Below are positions 55,149-61,185 of a stretch of DNA of 64,000 bases, one piece after another. A program made the translations under genes and the position numbers. Source of the DNA: an uncultured Methanomethylovorans sp. (GTDB lineage Archaea; Halobacteriota; Methanosarcinia; Methanosarcinales; Methanosarcinaceae); NCBI GenBank assembly GCA_937968035.1, contig CALBTS010000588.1, positions 5,067 through 69,066 on the forward strand, written 5' to 3'. The notes beneath the pieces are model-generated. The model ran no database searches and was not told the DNA's origin. It saw only the letters and a list, made by a program, of their open reading frames with translations. Position 1 is the first letter of the stretch. Each line of letters begins with the position of its first letter.

Positions 55149-55301
55149 ATGAGCAGATCGTTTAAACGTAGATGTCAATGCGGAGCAATTTTAATAATCG
55201 ATACGTCCCGCAAAGAAGACTCTGGAATTTTACAATGTCCAGAATGCCCCCGGCGACACAGAGTGGGATGGACACCCCATTTAATAGAGGTTGAACCATG
55301 A
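55149..55301 (+). CDS. Small zinc-ribbon protein (50 aa)
   Basis: A 50-aa frame with CQCGAILIIDTS and CPECPRRHRVGW forms a compact ribbon. ATGA overlap with the next gene and GCGTGTGTG upstream support it. Confidence 0.6.
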   Translation: MSRSFKRRCQCGAILIIDTSRKEDSGILQCPECPRRHRVGWTPHLIEVEP

Positions 55302-55573
55302 GTACCACTATTGAGACAAAGACCATCGCAACCGCAAGGGGTGTATCTTCTAATGGGCTACGGCTCACACAAATTGAATATGACAGGCTTCTCAAAGCCC
55401 AGGAAGAATCCAACAAAAGAGCTGTTAAAAACTGGAAAAAAGTTACCCCTGAAAAAAGACAGGAAATCATAAAACAGCGGAATATGGGAAAATCGCTGCG
55501 CTCAATAGCAGCAGATACACGATCAAGTGCTTTGACAATCCGAAAAATACTGGATGAAGAGGGTATAAGATAA
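55298..55573 (+). CDS. Resolvase-type HTH protein
   Basis: This 91-aa protein has a C-terminal helix-turn-helix (RQEIIKQRNMGKSLRSIAAD ... TIRKILDEEGI) like Hin/transposase DNA-binding domains. No catalytic domain is present. The N-terminal codons contain a dispersed-motif copy (55323-55343). A transcription regulator is likely. Confidence 0.65.
   Translation: MSTTIETKTIATARGVSSNGLRLTQIEYDRLLKAQEESNKRAVKNWKKVTPEKRQEIIKQRNMGKSLRSIAADTRSSALTIRKILDEEGIR
55323..55343 (+). repeat. Copy of the dispersed motif (1-nt insertion)
   Basis: CCATCGCAACCGCAAGGGGTG has one extra A relative to consensus. It is read as TIATARGV near the N-terminus of the HTH protein. Confidence 0.55.
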
Positions 55574-55590
55574 GGGGATTTCCCCCCTTT
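55572..55590 (+). terminator. Terminator after the small-gene operon
   Basis: AAGGGG (55572-55577) pairs with CCCCTT, then TTT; it starts at the stop codon of the HTH gene. Confidence 0.6.
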
Positions 55591-55597
55591 TACACCG

Positions 55598-55665
55598 TCC
55601 CTGTTTAACCAATGCAATTGTTGCCGACAATCACATTGGCCGTGGTTCAAATCCACAAACAGGGA
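55598..55665 (+). ncRNA. D-armless tRNA-like structure
   Basis: A 9-bp acceptor-like stem (TCCCTGTTT/AAACAGGGA) and a T-arm (GTGG TTCAAAT CCAC) give 9+4 stacking. The rest is one long arm, CCAATG/CATTGG then ATTG/CAAT, with loop TTGCCGA that would place GCC in anticodon position. No D arm and no encoded CCA. It may be a tRNA mimic or a decayed tRNA-Gly. Confidence 0.5.
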
Positions 55666-55725
55666 AAGCGAAAACCCGCTTTGTAATCCCAACCTATATA
55701 CAACTGCCAAGTAGGAGATGATATC

Positions 55726-55857
55726 TAAAGTATATAAAAATAATTGACATGTAGTCACTTACTTTTCCTTTTAACTAACGCGAAAAACGATGCTCGGAAA
55801 TAAAGTGAAACAAAGCCCGCTTGATCTGATGGCGGGCTAAACTACACATGGAGGACC
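55726..55857 (+). promoter_or_regulatory. Promoter and hairpin leader of 55858 gene
   Basis: AGTATATAAAAAT (55729-55741) is a good TATA box. The leader then holds AGCCCGC/GCGGGCT (about 55817-55840) shortly before GGAGGACC and the ATG. Confidence 0.5.
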
Positions 55858-56103
55858 ATGGAAACAAAAGTAATAATCATGCGCGATGTTGATCGTGAAA
55901 GCCTGGCAAACCCAGGTAAAAACAAAGCAAAAGTATACCACGAAGGCCGAGAAGTAGGCGAAGTGGACAATATAGAAGTGTCAGATAATGCGATCATTGC
56001 AACACTGAACATCACCGACAACGAAACCATAGAATTAATCAGTGCAGGCAAAATCAACAAAGCAGATACAAAGGTACAAACATGTCCAATATACCTAAAA
56101 TGA
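55858..56103 (+). CDS. Hypothetical protein
   Basis: This 81-aa beta-rich protein (VIIMRDVDRESLANPGKNKA; VGEVDNIEVSDNAIIATLNI) is probably a small barrel. It sits alone between RNA elements. Unknown. Confidence 0.55.
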   Translation: METKVIIMRDVDRESLANPGKNKAKVYHEGREVGEVDNIEVSDNAIIATLNITDNETIELISAGKINKADTKVQTCPIYLK

Positions 56104-56126
56104 CTCATACATTGAGCCAAACACCT

Positions 56127-56211
56127 TGCCATCACTGGCGTTATAAGTACTGGTTCGATTCCAGTTCCCGTTGGCACGGTATAGGGTGAGTTCAAATCTC
56201 ACCGATGGCAA
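56127..56211 (+). tRNA. tRNA-Ser(CGA)-like, class II, divergent
   Basis: TGCCATC (56127-56133) pairs with GATGGCA (56204-56210), followed by A. The anticodon arm ACTGG TTCGATT CCAGT has a normal U33 and anticodon CGA. A variable arm CCGT/ACGG and T-arm GTGAG TTCAAAT CTCAC follow. The D arm is weak and the U8-purine9 linker is missing, so it may be degraded or a mimic. Confidence 0.5.
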
Positions 56212-56233
56212 TTCACCAGGCATCGCCGTTGGG

Positions 56234-56334
56234 CGCACAGTACAGAGTGCGGGACAGGAAATCTCAATAACACCTTCATGGGCCTGTCCGAAATAGAAAG
56301 GTGTCGTGAAAGCCGATAGATCACTAAAAAGGCT
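56234..56334 (+). ncRNA. Pseudoknot RNA between tRNA-like elements
   Basis: After a hairpin CGCAC/GTGCG (56234-56251) there is an H-type pseudoknot. GGACAGG (56252-56258) pairs with CCTGTCC (56283-56289), and ACACCTT (56270-56276), inside that loop, pairs with AAGGTGT (56298-56304). A further AGCC/GGCT closes downstream. No open frame covers it. Confidence 0.5.
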
Positions 56335-56358
56335 TGACAATTGGAGAGACAATACCGC

Positions 56359-56396
56359 CCAGGCCGGTATATAAAACATACAGGAGTATGGCCTGG
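56359..56396 (+). promoter_or_regulatory. Hairpin with TATA box before the tRNA
   Basis: CCAGGCC (56359-56365) and GGCCTGG (56390-56396) are a perfect 7-bp inverted repeat. The loop holds TATATAAAAC (56368-56377), a TATA box some 35-40 bp upstream of the tRNA. Confidence 0.45.
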
Positions 56397-56409
56397 ATCC
56401 CCTCAAATT

Positions 56410-56482
56410 GCCTCAGTAGTTCAGTGGTTAGAATATGCGGCCTGTAACCGTAGGGTCAGGGGTTCGAATCCCTTCTGAGGCT
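56410..56482 (+). tRNA. tRNA-Thr (UGU), with unusual C33
   Basis: A full cloverleaf is visible. Acceptor GCCTCAG/CTGAGGC, D stem GTTC/GAAT, anticodon stem TGCGG/CCGTA with loop CCTGTAA (anticodon TGT) and T-arm AGGGG TTCGAAT CCCTT. The discriminator is T, as in archaeal tRNA-Thr. Position 33 is C, not the near-universal U. No CCA is encoded. Confidence 0.75.
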
Positions 56483-56534
56483 TTGGGTACGGAGTACCCA
56501 TCTCGGATGAAAGTTGACAGCTGGAAAGACAGCA

Positions 56535-56619
56535 GGCAGTGTTGCCAACTGGGATGGATAGGAACGCAAGGTTCCGAGGAAAGCAATTTCCTGGGTGGGT
56601 TCAATTCCCACCACTGCCA
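56535..56619 (+). tRNA. tRNA-Leu(CAA)-like, class II, divergent
   Basis: GGCAGTG (56535-56541) pairs perfectly with CACTGCC (56612-56618), discriminator A. A short D arm (CCA/TGG with GGG in the loop) is followed by an anticodon arm GGAAC GCAAG GTTCC, or GGAA/TTCC with loop CGCAAGG giving CAA with G33. The long variable arm is AGGAAA/TTTCCT and the T-arm GTGGG TTCAATT CCCAC. The non-U33 makes its function as an elongator doubtful. Confidence 0.55.
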
Positions 56620-56622
56620 TTG

Positions 56623-56674
56623 GGTGCAGCAAAACTAAAAAATAAGCATGTGATTTTTACTCGATAGCTGCACC
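56623..56674. terminator. Hairpin with T-rich loop, likely terminator
   Basis: GGTGCAGC (56623-56630) pairs with GCTGCACC (56667-56674). It lies between the tRNA-like gene and the convergent minus-strand peptide and could end both transcripts. Confidence 0.4.
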
Positions 56675-56678
56675 TACT

Positions 56679-56786
56679 TTAAAACCACCACAGGGAATGG
56701 CGAATCATAAACAAAGCAATGACGATCCAAGCCCACCACGGCCAGTTATCTTCCTGGAACAAATCATCATCATTTCTATCTGACAT
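56679..56786 (-). CDS. 35-aa single-pass membrane peptide
   Basis: A minus-strand frame encodes an acidic N-terminus (SDRNDDDLFQEDN) and a Trp-rich membrane helix (WPWWAWIVIALFMIRHSLWWF, one residue over broken at F). A TATA-like CGTATAAATATG lies about 30 bp upstream of the ATG on that strand. Below normal gene-calling size. Confidence 0.5.
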   Translation of the reverse strand: MSDRNDDDLFQEDNWPWWAWIVIALFMIRHSLWWF

Positions 56787-56831
56787 AATTAGAACTATCT
56801 CTGTTCACATATTTATACGATGCTACAACGG

Positions 56832-56915
56832 CGCATGTCTGCAGCCCAACTTAAACCCAAGCCCGCTAAAGCGGATATCGCAGCGGCGATAGGTTTAAGA
56901 GGCTACCGACATGCG
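56832..56915 (+). ncRNA. 84-nt three-way-junction leader RNA (family L1), copy 1
   Basis: Stems: P1 CGCATGTC/GACATGCG; P2 GCAGCC/GGCTAC with one mismatch; P3 TTAAACC/GGTTTAA. Then a three-way junction with P4 (CCGC/GCGG, loop TAAA) and P5 TATCGC/GCGATA with loop AGCG. It ends 45 nt before the DUF4326 start, and AAAGGAG and a T-rich stretch follow. Probable cis-regulatory leader. Confidence 0.75.
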
Positions 56916-56959
56916 AAAGGAGAATTTTACTTTTAATTGGAAAATAAAGGAGAAGTATC

Positions 56960-57313
56960 ATGTGTCAAGTAGTTCACTGCAAAAAGTCAAAGCACGACGT
57001 ATACATAGGACGGCCAAGCAAATGGGGTAACCCATTCACAATTGGAGTGCATGGAAACAGAGAGGAAGTCATTGCAAAATATGAAGAGTATTTGCTACAC
57101 AATGATTACTTACTGGAATCATTGCATGAGCTGCACAATAAAGTATTAGGGTGCTGGTGCGCACCAGCTGCATGCCACGGCGATGTACTTGCAAAGTATG
57201 CAAAGCTGGTAGAAGGCAGAACAGATCTGAATGCACGGCAAATACGACTGATGATAAAATCAAATGAAGCTGAAAAAGCAGGACCATTATACAAACTAAG
57301 GAGACATGCATAA
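56960..57313 (+). CDS. DUF4326 protein
   Basis: This 117-aa protein has the DUF4326 pattern YIGRPSKWGNPFTIG near 20, a middle helix with YEEYLL, and LGCWCAPAACHGDVLAKYA near 63-85. The family's chemistry is not settled; it is found in phages and beside NAD/ADP-ribose genes. It is the first gene after leader RNA copy 1, with ribosome site AAAGGAGAAG, and overlaps the next gene by one base. Confidence 0.8.
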   Translation: MCQVVHCKKSKHDVYIGRPSKWGNPFTIGVHGNREEVIAKYEEYLLHNDYLLESLHELHNKVLGCWCAPAACHGDVLAKYAKLVEGRTDLNARQIRLMIKSNEAEKAGPLYKLRRHA

Positions 57314-57522
57314 TGGCAAAAGCGGTAGTAACAATAAATATCAAAACTGAACTGAGCGAAGACAGAGCACAGTATTTGGCAAATAGAATAATCAAACAAT
57401 TTCTGGCTACGCTCAAAGACAGTGGCACTGAGTTAGAGCTTACAGCAGAAGACCACGAATGGCTATCTGGGTACATAATACGCACATTCGAACGAGCTGG
57501 AATCGAACTGATCAAACGATAA
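57313..57522 (+). CDS. Small helical protein
   Basis: This 69-aa protein has one strand followed by two helices (VVTINIKTELSEDRAQYLAN). Co-translated with DUF4326. Unknown. Confidence 0.55.
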   Translation: MAKAVVTINIKTELSEDRAQYLANRIIKQFLATLKDSGTELELTAEDHEWLSGYIIRTFERAGIELIKR

Positions 57523-57528
57523 CGAGAA

Positions 57529-57612
57529 CGCATATCTGCAGCCCAACTTAAACCCAAGCCCGCTGAGGCGGGTATCGCGGCGGCGATAGGTTTAAGAGGC
57601 TGCCGACATGCG
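57529..57612 (+). ncRNA. 84-nt leader RNA (family L1), copy 2
   Basis: Same length and fold as copy 1. P2 is perfect (GCAGCC/GGCTGC), P4 is 5 bp (CCCGC/GCGGG, loop TGAG) and P1 has one A-C mismatch. GGATTTTTTTG follows, a possible archaeal terminator-type U run, then AGTACAGGAGAA before the macro-domain gene. Confidence 0.78.
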
Positions 57613-57656
57613 AAAAGGATTTTTTTGTATTTCTTGTGAAGTACAGGAGAATTACT

Positions 57657-58085
57657 ATGAAGGAAGCCAAAGGTTCAATGTGGAAAGCATCTGCTACTCA
57701 CTACTGTGTTACTACGAACGGTATCGTCAAATCTAACGGGGATCTTGTCATGGGTGCAGGCATCGCTCTGCAGGCAAAGAATAAACACCCACACGTGCCC
57801 CACTGGTTCGGCCAGCATGTCCTGCGCCGTGGCAACACCCCATGTGCTGTGCGTGTAGCCAAAGATCGTTACTATGTAAGTTTCCCAACCAAGCACGATT
57901 ATCGGGATCCATCTGACCTGGACCTGATCATTAAATCAGCCAAGCTCATCGCCGCACATGTGCCAAAAGATGCAAAGGTTTCGATGTCAAGGCCCGGCTG
58001 CGGTAACGGTGGACTTTCCTGGGATATAGTAAAACCCGCGATCTCCAGTATACTGGATGACAGGTTTACGGTATATTCCTTTTAA
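57657..58085 (+). CDS. Macro-domain (ADP-ribose-binding) protein
   Basis: This 142-aa protein is a compact macro domain. It has TTNGIVKSNGDLVMGAGIAL (ADP-ribose loop) at about 18-37, VSFPTKHDYRDPSDLDLIIK near 80 and SRPGCGNGGLSWDIVKPAIS near 110, then a terminal strand. The motif set is like phage and DarG-type macro domains that remove ADP-ribose from DNA or proteins. The start is set by CAGGAGA. It lies 45 nt after leader RNA copy 2 and 22 bp before NADAR, so an ADP-ribose-reversal role, perhaps against host DarT-like toxins, is a reasonable inference. Confidence 0.85.
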   Translation: MKEAKGSMWKASATHYCVTTNGIVKSNGDLVMGAGIALQAKNKHPHVPHWFGQHVLRRGNTPCAVRVAKDRYYVSFPTKHDYRDPSDLDLIIKSAKLIAAHVPKDAKVSMSRPGCGNGGLSWDIVKPAISSILDDRFTVYSF

Positions 58086-58107
58086 CTTTTTTATGGAGGA
58101 TTAAACC

Positions 58108-58560
58108 ATGCAAGTAATTGATGAATTCAGAGGAAAATACGATTTCCTATCGAATATGTACGAGATCCAACTGGTTATTGATGGAGAAACCTACAGGTCA
58201 GTGGAAAATTATTTCCAGGCCATGAAATCAGATTCTCCTGGTACCCGCCGATGTATCGCCGCAGCTAACCCCATATCATCTAAAATGATGGGCAGGCGGG
58301 TAAAACTCACGAAAGACTGGAATATTAAAAAGATAGGTGTAATGGAAAAAGCACTTACTGCGAAATTTAATGATCCACTAATGAGACAGAAACTCATCGC
58401 AACCGCAGGCATGAAACTGGTCGAAGGAAATACCTGGAACGATACATTCTGGGGAATGTACAACGGTAAAGGTATGAATGTCCTGGGATGCATGCTGATG
58501 AGAATCAGAGATAAGATAATCTCTGAACTTACCAACATTAAACCAACTATGGAGGAATAA
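58108..58560 (+). CDS. NADAR/YbiA-family N-glycosidase
   Basis: This 150-aa protein is NADAR (DUF1768). It has FRGKYDFLSNMYEIQLVIDG at the start, YRSVENYFQAMKS near 32-44, NDPLMRQKLIATAGMKLVEG near 92 and TWNDTFWGMYNGKGMNVLG near 113. NADAR proteins hydrolyse N-glycosidic bonds and some remove ADP-ribose from guanine in DNA or counter DarT. Encoded right after the macro domain with site TGGAGGA. A copy of the dispersed 20-bp motif lies inside (58393-58409). Confidence 0.85.
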   Translation: MQVIDEFRGKYDFLSNMYEIQLVIDGETYRSVENYFQAMKSDSPGTRRCIAAANPISSKMMGRRVKLTKDWNIKKIGVMEKALTAKFNDPLMRQKLIATAGMKLVEGNTWNDTFWGMYNGKGMNVLGCMLMRIRDKIISELTNIKPTMEE

Positions 58561-58562
58561 CA

Positions 58563-58940
58563 ATGTCAGTATATTCATTTAAAGACCTTATCCAACACTA
58601 TGGTCACCATATAGACATAGTGACCCACGGACCTGAAAACGAAAACCCAGCTGACGTGGCTATAGTCTGCCTAGACTGCCAAGAGATCTTACTCTGCTAC
58701 GACAATGTCGAAGAACTGCCAACCACATGTTCCATCGACAAAGACACTGCAGTTGAATTCGCATTGGCAGTTATTGATGAAATAGAAGGATTACTCGAAG
58801 ACAAAGGTATAGTCATTCCAAATAATGAAAAATCAGATAATCCCGATGCCGCAAACGTATACGGTAGCGACTATTACAGTTTGGAAGACTCGATACTAGA
58901 ACTCATGGGATACATACTAAAAATTAAAATAGAAGAATAA
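58563..58940 (+). CDS. Hypothetical acidic protein with CxxC
   Basis: This 125-aa protein has CLDCQEILLCY near 36-46, otherwise acidic alpha/beta. Two bp after NADAR. Unknown, perhaps part of the same pathway. Confidence 0.55.
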   Translation: MSVYSFKDLIQHYGHHIDIVTHGPENENPADVAIVCLDCQEILLCYDNVEELPTTCSIDKDTAVEFALAVIDEIEGLLEDKGIVIPNNEKSDNPDAANVYGSDYYSLEDSILELMGYILKIKIEE

Positions 58941-58964
58941 AACCAGTACAGGAGCGTGTGTGAT

Positions 58965-59882
58965 TTGAACGAACAAACAGAACGCCGAGTCGAAGACTTG
59001 ACTCAGAAAGTCCTGGACATGCTTGTGAAACAAGACCCAGGAGAAGTGATAACGAAAACATATTTCCAGAAATTCAAATCGGATAAACCTCTCAACACCT
59101 GGAGCTTCGGCAATCAGATGATGTGCCTGGCAGCATACCTAACAGAACATCCGGAAGAAAGTGTGATGGAAGCCATCGAAAAAATAGATTACCGTGGTTT
59201 CAAACAGTGGCTAACCGCGAACAGATGCGTGAAGAAAGGAGAGCATGCTCATGCCTTTATCTTCAATCCACTGATTGCCAAATCTACTGACAAGAAAACA
59301 GGAGAGGAAAAGAAGTTCCTCAAAGGTTTCAAAACAACACCAGTGTTTGAAGTAAGCCAAACAGACGGCGAAGATCTACCAACGGCTTCCCAGGATCCAC
59401 GGATAGAAGTTGTCAGAAAATTCAACTTCATCACAGTTGCTGACAAACTGGGAATAACAGTCAGAGCTGGAACAACCAGCCAGGGTGAATATGGATACTA
59501 TAGCTCATGCAACCGTGTGATCCAAATATGTACTCCGGAGGAAATGACATTCTATCACGAACTCAGTCATGCAGTGGATGATCACCTGCTCAAACAGAAA
59601 GGCGGTAAGGGCCTGAAAGGAGGCCAGCAGGTAGACCAGGAGATCATTGCACAGTTCTGCAGCAACGTCCTTGCATATATAACCGGTAAAGAAGTGCATA
59701 GGACAACAGCCTACACAAAGCAATATATCATTTCATATCTGAAATCCGATAATATTGCAATGGCTGTCCTGGAACTCATGTCACGAATCAACAACATCAT
59801 CGACTACATCGTTACCAACAGCGAATATTCGGACCTCACAAAACAACCTGTAGACGTACCCCATGCATGCAGCCCAACTTGA
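58965..59882 (+). CDS. ArdC-like protein: ssDNA-binding plus zinc metallopeptidase
   Basis: This protein of about 305 aa starts at TTG behind GGAGCGTGTGTGA; an in-frame GTG at 58956 is possible. The N-terminal domain (1-150) follows the ArdC pattern: WSFGNQMMCLAAYL, GFKQWLTANRCVKKGEHAHA and FIFNPL. The C-terminal domain has the zinc motif HELSH (near 197) with surrounding TFYHELSHAVDDH. ArdC proteins counter restriction and protect incoming single-stranded DNA. The last codons overlap leader RNA copy 3. Confidence 0.8.
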   Translation: MNEQTERRVEDLTQKVLDMLVKQDPGEVITKTYFQKFKSDKPLNTWSFGNQMMCLAAYLTEHPEESVMEAIEKIDYRGFKQWLTANRCVKKGEHAHAFIFNPLIAKSTDKKTGEEKKFLKGFKTTPVFEVSQTDGEDLPTASQDPRIEVVRKFNFITVADKLGITVRAGTTSQGEYGYYSSCNRVIQICTPEEMTFYHELSHAVDDHLLKQKGGKGLKGGQQVDQEIIAQFCSNVLAYITGKEVHRTTAYTKQYIISYLKSDNIAMAVLELMSRINNIIDYIVTNSEYSDLTKQPVDVPHACSPT

Positions 59883-59943
59883 ACCCAAGCCCGCTGAGGC
59901 GGGTATCGCAGCGGCGATAGGTTCAAGAGACTGCCTGCATGGG
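59860..59943 (+). ncRNA. 84-nt leader RNA (family L1), copy 3
   Basis: Aligns without gaps to copies 1 and 2. P1 is CCCATGCA/TGCATGGG, with three pairs changed on both sides relative to copy 1. P3 is TTGAACC/GGTTCAA, one more compensatory pair. Its first 23 nt are the end of the ArdC-like gene. Followed by GGGGATTTTTG and GTACAGGAGAAG before the SLOG gene. Confidence 0.8.
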
Positions 59944-59988
59944 AAAGGGGATTTTTGTATTTCTTAGTAAGTACAGGAGAAGTTACAA

Positions 59989-60462
59989 ATGTCTGAATAC
60001 AGAGTAATGATCACTGGCAACCGGCCACACAAGCTGGCAGGCGCACCGATGGACGAAATAAAGGCACGCATGGAGAGGCACATTCTCAATCTCAAAAATA
60101 CCCATGGCAATGACCTTGTCATTCTCACTGGGATGGCACAGGGTCCGGACCAGTGGGCTGCAATCATCTGCACAAAGCATGGCATCAAGTTCGATGCATA
60201 TCTCCCATTCATGGGCCAGGAATGCAGGTGGAGCATCATCGAGCAGGGCAATTACCGCAATTTGCTCACACATGCTCACCAGATCTTCATCGCTTCATCA
60301 TGTCCATCAAAGATGGCGTTCCTTCGCAGGAACGATTACATGGTCGCTGATTGCATGGAAGCCATCGCAGTATTCAATGGCGATTATGCATCTGGGACCG
60401 GATACACTGTTCGCAGGATCAAAGCAGCTGACAAGCCGTATACCAATGTCTACGGCATTTAA
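59989..60462 (+). CDS. SLOG-superfamily (YspA/DUF1273-like) protein
   Basis: This 157-aa protein has a Rossmann-like SLOG pattern: MITGNRPHKLAG near 7, then LVILTGMAQGPDQWAAIICT near 38, FDAYLPFMGQECRW near 62 and FLRRNDYMVADCMEAIAVFN near 105, then GYTVRRIKAAD. SLOG domains bind or cleave nucleotides such as NAD or ADP-ribose derivatives and act as sensors in conflict systems. The third copy of leader RNA L1 lies 45 nt upstream. Codon use is richer in GC than the early module. Confidence 0.8.
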   Translation: MSEYRVMITGNRPHKLAGAPMDEIKARMERHILNLKNTHGNDLVILTGMAQGPDQWAAIICTKHGIKFDAYLPFMGQECRWSIIEQGNYRNLLTHAHQIFIASSCPSKMAFLRRNDYMVADCMEAIAVFNGDYASGTGYTVRRIKAADKPYTNVYGI

Positions 60463-60481
60463 TTTTCCGGAGCTGATACAA

Positions 60482-60619
60482 ATGCCAAAAAGAAACGGAA
60501 AATACTACTGTGCTCAGTGCGGAAAAGAACTGGACCCATATAGTCCATGGGACCTGAAAGACGACTACTACAGAGAACTATTCTGGAAATATGGCACCTG
60601 CCAGCAATGCAACGACTGA
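60482..60619 (+). CDS. Small zinc-ribbon protein (45 aa)
   Basis: A 45-aa frame with CAQCGK and CQQC forms a ribbon; GGAGCTGAT precedes the ATG. A longer overlapping frame in this phase has no support. Confidence 0.6.
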   Translation: MPKRNGKYYCAQCGKELDPYSPWDLKDDYYRELFWKYGTCQQCND

Positions 60620-60660
60620 CTTAAATACAATCGAGTCGTATCAGCAGGAAGCGTGTGTGT

Positions 60661-60852
60661 ATGAAGATATTAATTGAAACTTTATCACGGCCTACTCCAG
60701 AAGAGGTCTCGAAACGAATAGCAGCGATGCATGAACTGCACAAGCTGAACCCGTACTATACAACACGAGATTTCAGAATGGTGCTGGGAGAAACGGATAA
60801 GCTGATTGAAAAATACTTCAAACTGCTACGCAACGGAGAGCTGACGCTATGA
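60661..60852 (+). CDS. Hypothetical small protein
   Basis: This helical 63-aa protein starts 1 bp after GCGTGTGTG (60651-60659), which follows a TATA-like CTTAAATAC by about 25-30 bp. ATGA overlap with the next gene. Unknown. Confidence 0.55.
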   Translation: MKILIETLSRPTPEEVSKRIAAMHELHKLNPYYTTRDFRMVLGETDKLIEKYFKLLRNGELTL

Positions 60853-61028
60853 AGACAAACACTACTCACTACTTGGACAACACCAACGGAACCGTGTGGG
60901 AATGTCTTGCTTATAGGCTTGGATCTCGGTTCAAGTGGACACGCACGGAAACCAATGTTGTCGGACAGATTACCTTTCACGGTATTGCAGCTACGCTACT
61001 AGGTGCAATCTTCGAAAGTGAACTGTAA
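60849..61028 (+). CDS. Hypothetical small protein (59 aa)
   Basis: A 59-aa frame overlaps the previous stop (ATGA). WECLAYRLGSRFKWTRTETN in the middle; no known motif. Just below common length cut-offs. Confidence 0.5.
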   Translation: MKTNTTHYLDNTNGTVWECLAYRLGSRFKWTRTETNVVGQITFHGIAATLLGAIFESEL

Positions 61029-61036
61029 AACGACGG

Positions 61037-61125
61037 TGCAGGTTGTTCTTCTCACTTGAATCTTCCGGCACCCTGCGGGCTTCGGGCTTCGCCTGCCGTA
61101 AGAATCAAGGATCAGAAAACCTGCA
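61037..61125 (+). ncRNA. Structured RNA before the RPA operon
   Basis: TGCAGGTT (61037-61044) pairs with AACCTGCA (61118-61125). Inside, CTTGAATCTT pairs with AAGAATCAAG with one mismatch, then CGGCA/TGCCG and a GC-rich terminal part with GCGGGC/GCCTGC. About 88 nt and very stable compared with the surrounding DNA. Class unknown; different from L1 and L2. Confidence 0.6.
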
Positions 61126-61185
61126 AAAAGGAGTTAATTGTATTCTTTAAGAGTACAAATATAAAATTGTAAAGAGGAATGAACT

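Noticed and set aside
56832-59943. CRISPR array or transposon ends
   Set aside because: The three 84-nt repeats are 0.6-2.2 kb apart, separated by intact genes, and show compensatory rather than neutral differences.
60104-60619. 171-codon frame overlapping the SLOG gene
   Set aside because: Only its last 45 codons have a ribosome site and a zinc ribbon; the rest is a shadow of the SLOG gene.
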